DNA of 64,000 nt from an uncultured Croceitalea sp. (GTDB taxonomy: Bacteria > Bacteroidota > Bacteroidia > Flavobacteriales > Flavobacteriaceae): positions 62,001 to 126,000 of the forward strand of contig CANLXH010000001.1 in the NCBI GenBank assembly GCA_947495075.1, in the 5' to 3' direction. The notes beneath the pieces were generated by a model. It saw only the letters and a list, made by a program, of their open reading frames with translations, was not told where the DNA came from and did not search any database. This document shows positions 1 to 6,971 of this stretch, in pieces. Within the stretch, counting starts at the first letter, position 1, and the number at the start of each line of letters is the position of its first letter. A program made the position numbers and the translations under genes.

Positions 1-1
1 T

Positions 2-913
2 TTTGTTAAGTTAAGTTCTTACCAAGGGCTTACTTCTACTGGTATTGTAGAGACTTTGCTTGATGTTTCGGAAGATATTAAGGGAAGAAGTGTAATTATT
101 TTAGAAGATATTATAGATACTGGGCGCACATTACAGCAGCTAGTGCATTTGTTTTCTAATACCAATGTAAAAGAGTTTAAAATTGCCTCGTTATTTTACA
201 AGTCTGAAATCTATAATGGTGAGTATGTGATTGATTATGTTGGATTAGATATACCCAACAGATTTATTGTTGGTTATGGCTTAGATTATAATGAGTTGGG
301 AAGAAATTTGAGAGAAGTTTATCAACTAAACCAAACAAATATGATTAACCTAGTGCTTTTTGGAAAGCCTGGTGCAGGTAAAGGAACTCAGGCTGGGTTC
401 TTGAAGGAAAAATACAATCTAAAACACATTTCTACAGGTGATGTTTTTAGATATAACATGAAGAATGATACAGAGCTTGGCAAGTTGGCAAAATCCTATA
501 TAGATAGAGGTGATTTAGTTCCAGATGAAGTTACCATAAAGATGTTACAAGACGAAGTTGAGAAGAATGCCGATGCTGCTGGATTTATTTTTGATGGTTT
601 CCCTAGAACGGCAGCACAGGCGGAGGCCTTGGATAATTTCTTAGAATCTAAAGATATGCAGGTTGATGCTACTATAGCGTTAGAGGCAGATGATGATATT
701 TTGGTTGCTCGTTTGTTAGAAAGAGGAAAAGAAAGCGGTCGCAGTGATGACCAAGACGAAACTAAAATCCGAAATCGTTTTGAAGAGTACAATCAGAAAA
801 CGGCTCCTTTAAAAGAGTATTATTCCAATCAAGATAAGTTTTATACTGTAAATGGAATTGGAGATATTACCGAGATTACTGGACGTTTAGCTGCGGTAAT
901 AGATTCACTCTAG
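2..913 (+). CDS. Hypoxanthine phosphoribosyltransferase-adenylate kinase fusion (5' end outside window)
   Basis: The frame is open from the left edge. Its first part is the C-terminal half of a hypoxanthine phosphoribosyltransferase (purine salvage with PRPP): the PRPP loop EDIIDTG lies at bases 104-124 and the family's end pattern near GYGLDY..ELGRN at about 272-308. With no stop codon the frame continues into a complete adenylate kinase from Met at base 341, with P-loop GKPGAGKGT (362-388), STGDVFR in the AMP-binding region and FDGFPRT. The lid is the short, cysteine-free type, so no zinc site. Adenylate kinase (ATP + AMP = 2 ADP) could also start at the internal ATG at 341, but no ribosome-binding motif is visible there. 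Obg follows 16 bases downstream. The fusion puts AMP/IMP salvage and adenylate balance in one polypeptide. The domain identities are very secure. Whether the protein is made only as a fusion is inference. Confidence 0.9.
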   Translation, partial: FVKLSSYQGLTSTGIVETLLDVSEDIKGRSVIILEDIIDTGRTLQQLVHLFSNTNVKEFKIASLFYKSEIYNGEYVIDYVGLDIPNRFIVGYGLDYNELGRNLREVYQLNQTNMINLVLFGKPGAGKGTQAGFLKEKYNLKHISTGDVFRYNMKNDTELGKLAKSYIDRGDLVPDEVTIKMLQDEVEKNADAAGFIFDGFPRTAAQAEALDNFLESKDMQVDATIALEADDDILVARLLERGKESGRSDDQDETKIRNRFEEYNQKTAPLKEYYSNQDKFYTVNGIGDITEITGRLAAVIDSL

Positions 914-929
914 CTATTAAATTTCTAAA

Positions 930-1928
930 ATGACTGAAGGCAATTTTGTTGACTATGTAAAGGCGTTTGTTACTTCAGGTAATGGAGGTAAGGGTTCTGT
1001 ACATTTACACCGGGAGAAATATATCACAAAAGGCGGTCCAGATGGCGGAGATGGTGGTCGTGGAGGGCATATTATAATTAGAGGTAACAGTAACCTATGG
1101 ACTTTAGTTACCTACAAATTCAAAAAACATTTTAAGGCAGGTCATGGAGAACATGGTAGTAAGAATCGAAGCACTGGAGCTGATGGGCAGGACATTTATA
1201 TGGATGTTCCGTTAGGTACTGTCGTCAAAGATGCGGAGACTAATGATATTATTTTTGAGATTACCGAAAACGGTGAAGAAAAGATAGTTGCAGAAGGTGG
1301 TATGGGAGGTCGTGGAAATTGGCATTTTAAGACTTCTACGAATCAAACCCCACGATATGCACAACCTGGAATTCCAGGACAAGAGCGCGGTATTATTTTA
1401 GAATTAAAAGTGCTAGCGGACGTTGGTTTAGTGGGTTTCCCAAATGCGGGAAAATCAACTTTGTTATCTGTAATTACTTCGGCGAAACCAAAAATAGCAG
1501 ATTACGAATTCACTACACTAAAACCCAATCTCGGAATTGTAGAATATCGCGATTTTCAAAGTTTTGTGATGGCGGACATTCCTGGTATCATAGAGGGAGC
1601 GGCAGAAGGCAAGGGTTTAGGACATTATTTTTTACGTCATATCGAACGCAACGCGACCTTATTGTTCTTAATTCCTGCTGATAGCAATGATATTACCAAA
1701 GAATATGAAATCCTCTTGGATGAACTTAGAAGATATAATCCAGAACTTATAGATAAACAGCGTATTATAGCTATCTCAAAAAGCGATATGTTGGATGACG
1801 AACTTATGGGGGAAATGAAGACCATTTTAGACAAAGAACTAAATGTTCCTTATATGTTTATCTCATCAGTAGCTCAAAAAGGAATACAAGAGCTTAAGGA
1901 TATGCTTTGGAAGTTATTGAACGAATAG
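930..1928 (+). CDS. obg: GTPase Obg/CgtA
   Basis: Ribosome-associated GTPase involved in 50S maturation and the stringent response, acting in the cytoplasm. The glycine-rich Obg fold fills residues 1-160 ([12 protein letters not shown] at 35-46). The G domain follows with G1 GFPNAGKST (169-177), the switch region YEFTTLKPN and G3 DIPG (216-219). The SKSD triplet near residue 289 stands in for the usual NKxD. At 332 residues it ends after the G domain, so the optional C-terminal OCT domain is absent, as is common in this phylum. It starts 16 bases after the HPRT-adenylate kinase frame and is probably co-transcribed with it. Confidence 0.96.
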   Translation: MTEGNFVDYVKAFVTSGNGGKGSVHLHREKYITKGGPDGGDGGRGGHIIIRGNSNLWTLVTYKFKKHFKAGHGEHGSKNRSTGADGQDIYMDVPLGTVVKDAETNDIIFEITENGEEKIVAEGGMGGRGNWHFKTSTNQTPRYAQPGIPGQERGIILELKVLADVGLVGFPNAGKSTLLSVITSAKPKIADYEFTTLKPNLGIVEYRDFQSFVMADIPGIIEGAAEGKGLGHYFLRHIERNATLLFLIPADSNDITKEYEILLDELRRYNPELIDKQRIIAISKSDMLDDELMGEMKTILDKELNVPYMFISSVAQKGIQELKDMLWKLLNE

Positions 1929-1987
1929 TTCTCCGTTTTCTATAAGCCAATCTAATTAATTTGTAATTTTAAGTAGTTGCTACCCCT

Positions 1988-2512
1988 ATGAGGAATCTAC
2001 TTTACATATTGGTTTTGTGTTTCTTAGTTTCTTGCAATGCAGTTCGCGTGAATTACGATTACGATAAAGCTACAGATTTCTCTAACTACGTTACCTATAA
2101 CTATTTTGAAGACATGGAATCTGGCTTAAGTCAGTTGGATGAAAAACGGTTGTTAGATATATTAGACTCCACTTTACAAGCCAAAGGTTATTTACTTTCC
2201 GAAGAACCAGAATTCTTAATCAATATAAAGAGTTTTGTATTTCAATCCAATTCTGGAAATAATGTTGGTGTTGGGGTAGGAGGAGGTGGCAGAAATGTTG
2301 GGGGTGGTTTGTCCATTGGAATCCCAGTTGGAAATTCTGGAATACAACGTCAGATTCTGTTTGATTTTGTTGATGCTAATAAAAACTCACTCTTTTGGCA
2401 AGCAGATACGCAAATTGGTTTTCGCGATAATGCGGCGCCAATAGACAGAGAAGAACAACTAAAACGTGTTGTTGCTAAGGCTTTTTCTAAATATCCTCCA
2501 GAATTAAAATAG
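1988..2512 (+). CDS. DUF4136 lipoprotein
   Basis: Small envelope lipoprotein. Residues 1-16 form a hydrophobic signal ending in a lipobox (LVSC, Cys16). The mature part has the DUF4136 pattern: a YDYDKATDFSNYVTYNYF segment near the N-terminus, a Gly-rich stretch (about 88-117), and a C-terminal helix RVVAKAFSKYPP. Proteins of this family are common in Bacteroidota and Proteobacteria; their function is not established. It starts 59 bases after obg and no terminator is seen in the gap. A LytTR-type repeat pair for the next gene begins nine bases after its stop. Confidence 0.8.
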   Translation: MRNLLYILVLCFLVSCNAVRVNYDYDKATDFSNYVTYNYFEDMESGLSQLDEKRLLDILDSTLQAKGYLLSEEPEFLINIKSFVFQSNSGNNVGVGVGGGGRNVGGGLSIGIPVGNSGIQRQILFDFVDANKNSLFWQADTQIGFRDNAAPIDREEQLKRVVAKAFSKYPPELK

Positions 2513-2520
2513 TGATTTCT

Positions 2521-2550
2521 TCCGTTTAGAATTGGCAATTTACCGTTCGT
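2521..2550 (+). promoter_or_regulatory. LytTR-type direct repeats upstream of the S9 peptidase gene
   Basis: Two 9-mers, TCCGTTTAG (2521-2529) and ACCGTTCGT (2542-2550), both fit the LytTR consensus [TA][AC][CA]GTTN[AG][TG]. The spacer is 12 bp, the usual spacing for this domain. The second repeat and its flank nearly match those of the pair at 5077-5106. The likely binder is the LytTR regulator at 8001-8726. The match is seen directly; the binding is inference. Confidence 0.6.
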
Positions 2551-2583
2551 CATATTTCGATTTTTATTGGTGTTACTTCTAAA

Positions 2584-2591
2584 TATATTTG
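2584..2591 (+). promoter_or_regulatory. Candidate -7 box for the S9 peptidase gene
   Basis: TATATTTG matches the Bacteroidota -7 consensus TAnnTTTG exactly. The nearest upstream TTG (2567-2569) lies only 14 bases away, shorter than the usual 17-23. The start would give a leader of about 80 bases. The LytTR-type repeats lie 34-70 bases upstream, a position suited to an activator. Confidence 0.45.
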
Positions 2592-2678
2592 AATAAACAT
2601 AATAATCTGTAACGTATTTAGTATATCATATACTAATTCATAGCAGTTATAAAAAATTCAACAATTAAAACAACAATT

Positions 2679-4985
2679 ATGAGAACAAAGCTTACAAATT
2701 TACTGGGGATGGCAGTTTTCCTTTTTATAGGAGTTACTAGTTATGCCCAAGATATTTCAGGTTCATGGAAAGGAACTTTATCGGTTCAAGGAACGGAAAT
2801 GCCTTTGATTTTTAATGTATCTAATGAAGACGGTGTATTAAAATCTACTATGGATAGTCCTTCGCAGGGAGCAACAGATATTCCTATGGATGAAACCACA
2901 TTTGCTGATAACCAATTAACGATTGTATTTAAGCAAGCTGGGATAAAATATGTTGGTACTGCAGATGGTTCCACTGTTAATGGAACTTTTTATCAAGGAG
3001 GAATGGAACTTCCTTTGAACTTAGAAAAAACAGAAAAAACAATTCCTGGCAATCCAGAATTGGTTTCTTCAGATGACGAGCTTCTAAAATTATCTAGCCT
3101 CGATGAGGGAAACTATCGTTACACTGTTGAAGATTACTTTGCTAAGCCAAAAGCTTCTACTTTTCGTTTCTCTCCTGATGGAAAATACATGTCTTATCGT
3201 GAGAAAGATGAGGGCGGAAAGCGCCATATTTATGTAAAAAATATTGCTACCGGTGAAGCCAAAAGAGCTATAGAAGAAAAAGAAGAATTAGTAAGAGGTT
3301 ATGGTTGGATAAATAATGAAAGACTAGTTTACTTAATGGATAAAGGAGGAGATGAAAACTATCATGTTTATGCAATTAATCTGGACGGGAGCAATCAGAA
3401 AGATTTAACTCCTTTTGATGGTGTACAGGCACAGTTTTCTGATCTTTTAAAAGAAGATAAGGACCATATTATAGTTCAAATGAATAAGAACAATAAACAG
3501 GTTTTTGAGCCTTTTAAAGTAAATGTTGTAACTGGCGAATTAAAGCAGTTGTATAGTAATGATGATCCTGCAAACCCTATCGCTGGTTACAATTTTGACA
3601 AAGACGGAAATTTAAAAGCCTTTACTAAAATTAGAGATGGGGTAGAGCAAGATTTATATTATGAAGACGGTAAAGGTGGTTTTAAAATTATAAAGAGTTT
3701 AAACTGGAAAGATGCCTTTGGAATCTTAAGTTTTGACTATGCAACTCCTAATCCCCATGATGCGTATATGGTTTCTAATATTGAGAGTGATAAATCAAAA
3801 ATTGTACTATATGATTTAAAAGCAGATAAGGTAATTAAAGAAGTTTTTTCTAATGACAATTTCGACGTTTCTAATATGAGTCTTTCTAGAAAACGTGGTT
3901 ACGAATTAGATTTTGTCTCTTATGAAGGTGAAAAGAATGTAATTCTTCCAGTGAGTAATTCTTATAAGAGATTACACAAGCGTATCACTGCTAAATTTCC
4001 TGGAAAGCAATATAGTATAGCTGATGCTACTGATGACGAGAATAATTTATTGATTTTCTTACAAAGTGATCGTTTGTATGGAGAATACCATTCTTACGAT
4101 GTTAAGAAAGACGAATTCAAGTTTTTATATAATCTAATGCCTCAATTAAAAGAGGAAGATATGTCTGAAATGAGGCCTATTACTTTTAAAAGTAGAGATG
4201 GTTTAACTATTCACGGATATATTACCCTGCCGAAAGCTGCTTTAGCTGGGGAAAAGGTTCCAGTTATTGTAAATCCACATGGGGGTCCCCAGGGTATTCG
4301 CGATTCTTGGGGTTTTAATCCAGAGTCGCAATTATTTGCTAGTAGGGGATATGCAACTTTGCAGGTTAATTTTAGAATTTCCGGAGGTTATGGAAAGGAG
4401 TTCCTAGAATCTGGGTTTAAGCAGATAGGTAGAAAAGCTATGGATGATGTGGAAGATGGTTTACAATATGTAATAGACCAAGGATGGGTAGATGCTAAAA
4501 AAGCGGCCATTTACGGTGGTAGCCATGGAGGTTATGCCGTGTTAAGAGGTATGACTAAAACACCAGATTTATATGCTTGTGGTGTAGATTATGTAGGCGT
4601 ATCTAATTTATTCACTTTTATGAAAACTATTCCGCCATACTGGAAGCCTTATTTAAAGATTATCAAAGAGATTTGGTACGATGAGGACGTAGCTGAAGAA
4701 AAGAAAATAATGGAAGAGGTTTCACCAGTATATCAAATCGATAAAATTAAGAAGCCATTATTCGTAGTTCAAGGAGCAAATGACCCTAGAGTTAATATCG
4801 ATGAGTCTGACCAAATTGTAAGTGCTCTTAGAGGAAAAGGTTATGACGTTCCTTATATGGTAAAATATGATGAGGGACATGGTTTTGCCAAAGAAGAGAA
4901 TTCTATTGCCTTATACAAAGCAATGATGGGTTTTTATGCAAAACACTTAGGACAAGATCAGATTCCTACACCTATTAAGAACTAA
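2679..4985 (+). CDS. Secreted S9 family (prolyl oligopeptidase-type) serine peptidase with extra N-terminal domain
   Basis: An exported alpha/beta-hydrolase peptidase. A signal peptide (about 1-23, ending SYA-QD) is followed by a compact beta-rich domain (about 24-115, beginning ISGSWKGTLSVQG) that core S9 enzymes lack. Next come a beta-propeller region (about 140-490, with RFSPDGKYMSY) and the S9 catalytic domain. The nucleophile is Ser615 in GGSHGGYA, the acid Asp702 in GANDPRV and the base His734 in DEGHGF; the oxyanion motif NPHGGPQG precedes them. It probably cleaves oligopeptides in the periplasm. It is a single gene with its own promoter region, carrying a LytTR-type repeat pair, and a strong terminator. 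Nothing looks truncated. The exact S9 subfamily is uncertain. Confidence 0.92.
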   Translation: MRTKLTNLLGMAVFLFIGVTSYAQDISGSWKGTLSVQGTEMPLIFNVSNEDGVLKSTMDSPSQGATDIPMDETTFADNQLTIVFKQAGIKYVGTADGSTVNGTFYQGGMELPLNLEKTEKTIPGNPELVSSDDELLKLSSLDEGNYRYTVEDYFAKPKASTFRFSPDGKYMSYREKDEGGKRHIYVKNIATGEAKRAIEEKEELVRGYGWINNERLVYLMDKGGDENYHVYAINLDGSNQKDLTPFDGVQAQFSDLLKEDKDHIIVQMNKNNKQVFEPFKVNVVTGELKQLYSNDDPANPIAGYNFDKDGNLKAFTKIRDGVEQDLYYEDGKGGFKIIKSLNWKDAFGILSFDYATPNPHDAYMVSNIESDKSKIVLYDLKADKVIKEVFSNDNFDVSNMSLSRKRGYELDFVSYEGEKNVILPVSNSYKRLHKRITAKFPGKQYSIADATDDENNLLIFLQSDRLYGEYHSYDVKKDEFKFLYNLMPQLKEEDMSEMRPITFKSRDGLTIHGYITLPKAALAGEKVPVIVNPHGGPQGIRDSWGFNPESQLFASRGYATLQVNFRISGGYGKEFLESGFKQIGRKAMDDVEDGLQYVIDQGWVDAKKAAIYGGSHGGYAVLRGMTKTPDLYACGVDYVGVSNLFTFMKTIPPYWKPYLKIIKEIWYDEDVAEEKKIMEEVSPVYQIDKIKKPLFVVQGANDPRVNIDESDQIVSALRGKGYDVPYMVKYDEGHGFAKEENSIALYKAMMGFYAKHLGQDQIPTPIKN

Positions 4986-5007
4986 GTAACCAACTTTAAA
5001 TACATGT

Positions 5008-5034
5008 AAGGGAGCCAAATTGGCTCCCTTTTTT
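5008..5034 (+). terminator. Rho-independent terminator after the S9 peptidase gene
   Basis: AAGGGAGCCAA (5008-5018) pairs with TTGGCTCCCTT (5020-5030) and is followed by a T6 run. It closes the peptidase transcript and isolates the next operon. Confidence 0.9.
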
Positions 5035-5076
5035 GGTTTTAACAGGTGCTGTTTTTCAATTCGGTAATTTCTAGTT

Positions 5077-5106
5077 ACCGTTCGGTAAGTCAGTTTAACC
5101 GTTGGT
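5077..5106 (+). promoter_or_regulatory. LytTR-type direct repeats upstream of the small protein/kinase operon
   Basis: The 9-mers ACCGTTCGG (5077-5085) and ACCGTTGGT (5098-5106) match the LytTR consensus perfectly with a 12-bp spacer. The first also lies in a palindrome TTACCG-TT-CGGTAA (5075-5088), and another CGGTAA lies at 5062-5067. The operon that starts at 5254 ends in a LytTR regulator, so this is a likely autoregulatory site. No strong TAnnTTTG box follows (CTCATTTG at 5128-5135 is the closest), which would fit activator dependence. Confidence 0.65.
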
Positions 5107-5175
5107 CATAATTTACTTTCTAAACATCTCATTTGTATATACTTTTACTTCATAATCAAACAAAAACAGTCAAAA

Positions 5176-5229
5176 ATGATAACACTTGCAAAAATTATAA
5201 TTGAAACTGTATTAACAATTTTACTTTAA
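5176..5229 (+). other. Possible 17-residue hydrophobic leader ORF
   Basis: An ATG frame encodes 17 residues (MITLAKIIIETVLTILL) between the LytTR-type repeats and the first small membrane protein. It could be a leader peptide or a tiny membrane peptide, but such short frames are frequent by chance in AT-rich DNA. Confidence 0.15.
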
Positions 5230-5253
5230 TAAATAATCATAAAAACCAAAAAG

Positions 5254-5442
5254 ATGAAAAATTCAAATAATATTAAACAGGTAGTATTTATAATGGGCTT
5301 TATTATACTTTTAGTTAGTGCTTTTACTGCGATTAGTGCTAAGAGTATTGTTACGAACTTTTTTCCAATATATACAGGATTAGCCTTAATTGGAATGGCT
5401 ATATCTCACAAAGAGGAAAATGGAAAAACAATAAACAGATAA
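5254..5442 (+). CDS. Small two-helix membrane protein, unknown function
   Basis: 62 residues with two hydrophobic helices (about 9-29 and 34-51) and a charged C-terminal tail (SHKEENGKTINR). I do not recognise a family. The layout, and loosely the residues, resemble the first 50 residues of the next protein, so the two may be old duplicates. It is the first gene after the LytTR-type repeats and lies one base before the next ORF. It probably belongs to the operon ending in the two kinases and the LytTR regulator. A role as a membrane partner or sensor for the kinases is inference. Confidence 0.65.
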   Translation: MKNSNNIKQVVFIMGFIILLVSAFTAISAKSIVTNFFPIYTGLALIGMAISHKEENGKTINR

Positions 5443-5443
5443 A

Positions 5444-5734
5444 ATGAATAAGTATAGAATGTCATTTTGGGTAGCTGGAGGGCTTTTGATACTCAGTGCA
5501 ATTTTCAGTCAGATTATGACAAAAGATATGAGTCAAATATTAGTGTTAGGTCTCTCAGGGATGGGTTTTACTATGCTGAGTTATACTAAACAGGGAAGAA
5601 AACAAATTACCTGTGAAGCTAGGATGTTAAAAAAGAACCCTTTAAAATCAATTGTAATTATTTTGGGCGTAACGGTAATCTTTGGAGGAATAGGATTTTT
5701 ATTTGGACAATTGTTATATAACGTAATCAACTAG
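5444..5734 (+). CDS. Small three-helix membrane protein, unknown function
   Basis: 96 residues with hydrophobic segments at about 8-25, 30-47 and 70-93 and a basic loop (KQGRKQITCEARMLKKNP) between the second and third. The first half resembles the preceding 62-residue protein in layout; the last helix is extra. No known domain is recognised. ATG lies one base after the previous stop and seven bases before the next small ORF, so co-translation is likely. It is probably a component of the adjoining LytTR signalling operon. Confidence 0.7.
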   Translation: MNKYRMSFWVAGGLLILSAIFSQIMTKDMSQILVLGLSGMGFTMLSYTKQGRKQITCEARMLKKNPLKSIVIILGVTVIFGGIGFLFGQLLYNVIN

Positions 5735-5741
5735 ATTTAAA

Positions 5742-5864
5742 ATGATAGAAAGCGATACCTTAGTTTTTAAAAGAGTTATTTGGTCGCTAATAACAATCTT
5801 ATTGCTTTATTATTTGGGTAAATTAGCAGGTTTTATAGTATATTATTTTGGCTTATTACTTTAA
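5742..5864 (+). CDS. 40-residue single-helix membrane protein
   Basis: ATG at 5742 opens a 40-codon frame ending in TAA at 5862-5864. The product begins MIESDTLVFKRVIW and continues as one hydrophobic segment to its end (GFIVYYFGLLL). It lies seven bases after the 96-residue protein and nine before the first kinase-like gene, so it fills the gap exactly as an operon member would. No family is recognised. Coding is supported only by position and the coherent membrane-helix composition. Confidence 0.5.
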   Translation: MIESDTLVFKRVIWSLITILLLYYLGKLAGFIVYYFGLLL

Positions 5865-5873
5865 CCCTTTTTG

Positions 5874-6971
5874 ATGACTTTAAAGCAAAGAAATTATAAT
5901 AAGATTTTTTGGGCTCTTCAAATTTTAGGTTGGGGGTCGTTTTTTTTACTTGTTTTTTTTACTCTTAAACCTGAGGGAGGTATTGTAGAGAAAATAATTT
6001 TTTACATATCTATGTGCATTGTAGGTATTCTACCTACCTCGGTACTTCGATTTTACTTAAAAATCACGAATAGCGTAAATCGTTTTAGTTTTTTTAATGT
6101 TGTTAAAATTATTGTTGGAGTGGCTTTAGCTGCTTTTGTAATGATTAGGATTCCTAATCAGTTAGGTAGATTATCGCGTTTTTTTATGGATGTGTTGCTT
6201 GATAATCCGGAATTTGATATAACTAATTCTATAAATGAGGAGAATAGAGGACCATCTTATCTAGGCTCAATATTTTTGACAGTAGTTTGGACGGTAGTTT
6301 ACTTAATTATAAAATACTTTGTTAGGATTAATAGTATACGAGCAGATAGGTTACAATTAAAAGAATCAATAAAGCAGGCTCAACTAAATACTCTTAGAGG
6401 GCATTTAAACCCAGAATTTATTGTTGCTGCACTAAATTCTATCAAGGTTCTAATGCGTAAAGATGTAAGTGAATCAAGATCTCTACTTACTCGATTATCC
6501 GAGATTTTACGTTATTCACTCATTAAAAATAATGTAAATACAGTAAGTTTAAAAGAAGAGTTAGAACTTGTAGGGAGTTATGATGCACTTACCGATGTTA
6601 TGTCTAAACCAAATTTAGATATAGACTGTAAATTGGATAACGAATCACTTAATCTTGAGATTCCGCCAATGTTATTAGTTAACTTAAGTGAATTAGTCAC
6701 CTCCAATACTAATGTAGAGATAACTTCAAAACAAAATATAGAATTGCGAATAGAAAAAAAGGAAAACTTTTTAATTGTAATAGGAGATTATGAAGATTTC
6801 AATTTGGACGAAACGAACCAACTAGCAATTCAAAAAATTAAACAAAGGTTAAAATTACTGTATAAAGAAAACGCAAGTTTCATAAGAAATGCTACCAATA
6901 ATGGGTTTAGAATTACAATTAATTTGCCAATCACACTAAATAATTTAGTAAAAGATGAGAGAAAAGAATAA
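5874..6971 (+). CDS. LytS-like membrane histidine kinase homologue lacking the catalytic His (pseudokinase)
   Basis: Sensor protein with four predicted membrane helices in the first ~160 residues and a degenerate His_kinase domain. Where the family has LRxQxNPHFxFNxLN, this protein reads LRGHLNPEFIVAALN: the phospho-accepting His is Glu181. The N-box, VENAAKHG in the paralogue, is SELVTSNT here, so the metal-binding Asn is Leu274. The second glycine box LGLKN has become LAIQK. The flanking scaffold (KQAQLNTLRG, IKQRLKLLYKENA) is kept, and the frame is intact over 365 codons, so this looks like a conserved pseudoenzyme rather than decay. A TTG lies one codon upstream, but ATG at 5874 is preferred. 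It overlaps the intact kinase by 17 bases. A heterodimer or regulatory role is inference. Confidence 0.88.
   Translation: MTLKQRNYNKIFWALQILGWGSFFLLVFFTLKPEGGIVEKIIFYISMCIVGILPTSVLRFYLKITNSVNRFSFFNVVKIIVGVALAAFVMIRIPNQLGRLSRFFMDVLLDNPEFDITNSINEENRGPSYLGSIFLTVVWTVVYLIIKYFVRINSIRADRLQLKESIKQAQLNTLRGHLNPEFIVAALNSIKVLMRKDVSESRSLLTRLSEILRYSLIKNNVNTVSLKEELELVGSYDALTDVMSKPNLDIDCKLDNESLNLEIPPMLLVNLSELVTSNTNVEITSKQNIELRIEKKENFLIVIGDYEDFNLDETNQLAIQKIKQRLKLLYKENASFIRNATNNGFRITINLPITLNNLVKDERKE

Noticed and set aside
2584-2591. Strict two-box promoter for the S9 peptidase with TTG at 2567
   Set aside because: The spacer of 14 is shorter than the usual range, so only the -7 box is claimed.
5871-5873. TTG start of the pseudokinase at 5871
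   Set aside because: ATG follows directly at 5874 and keeps the usual N-terminus.
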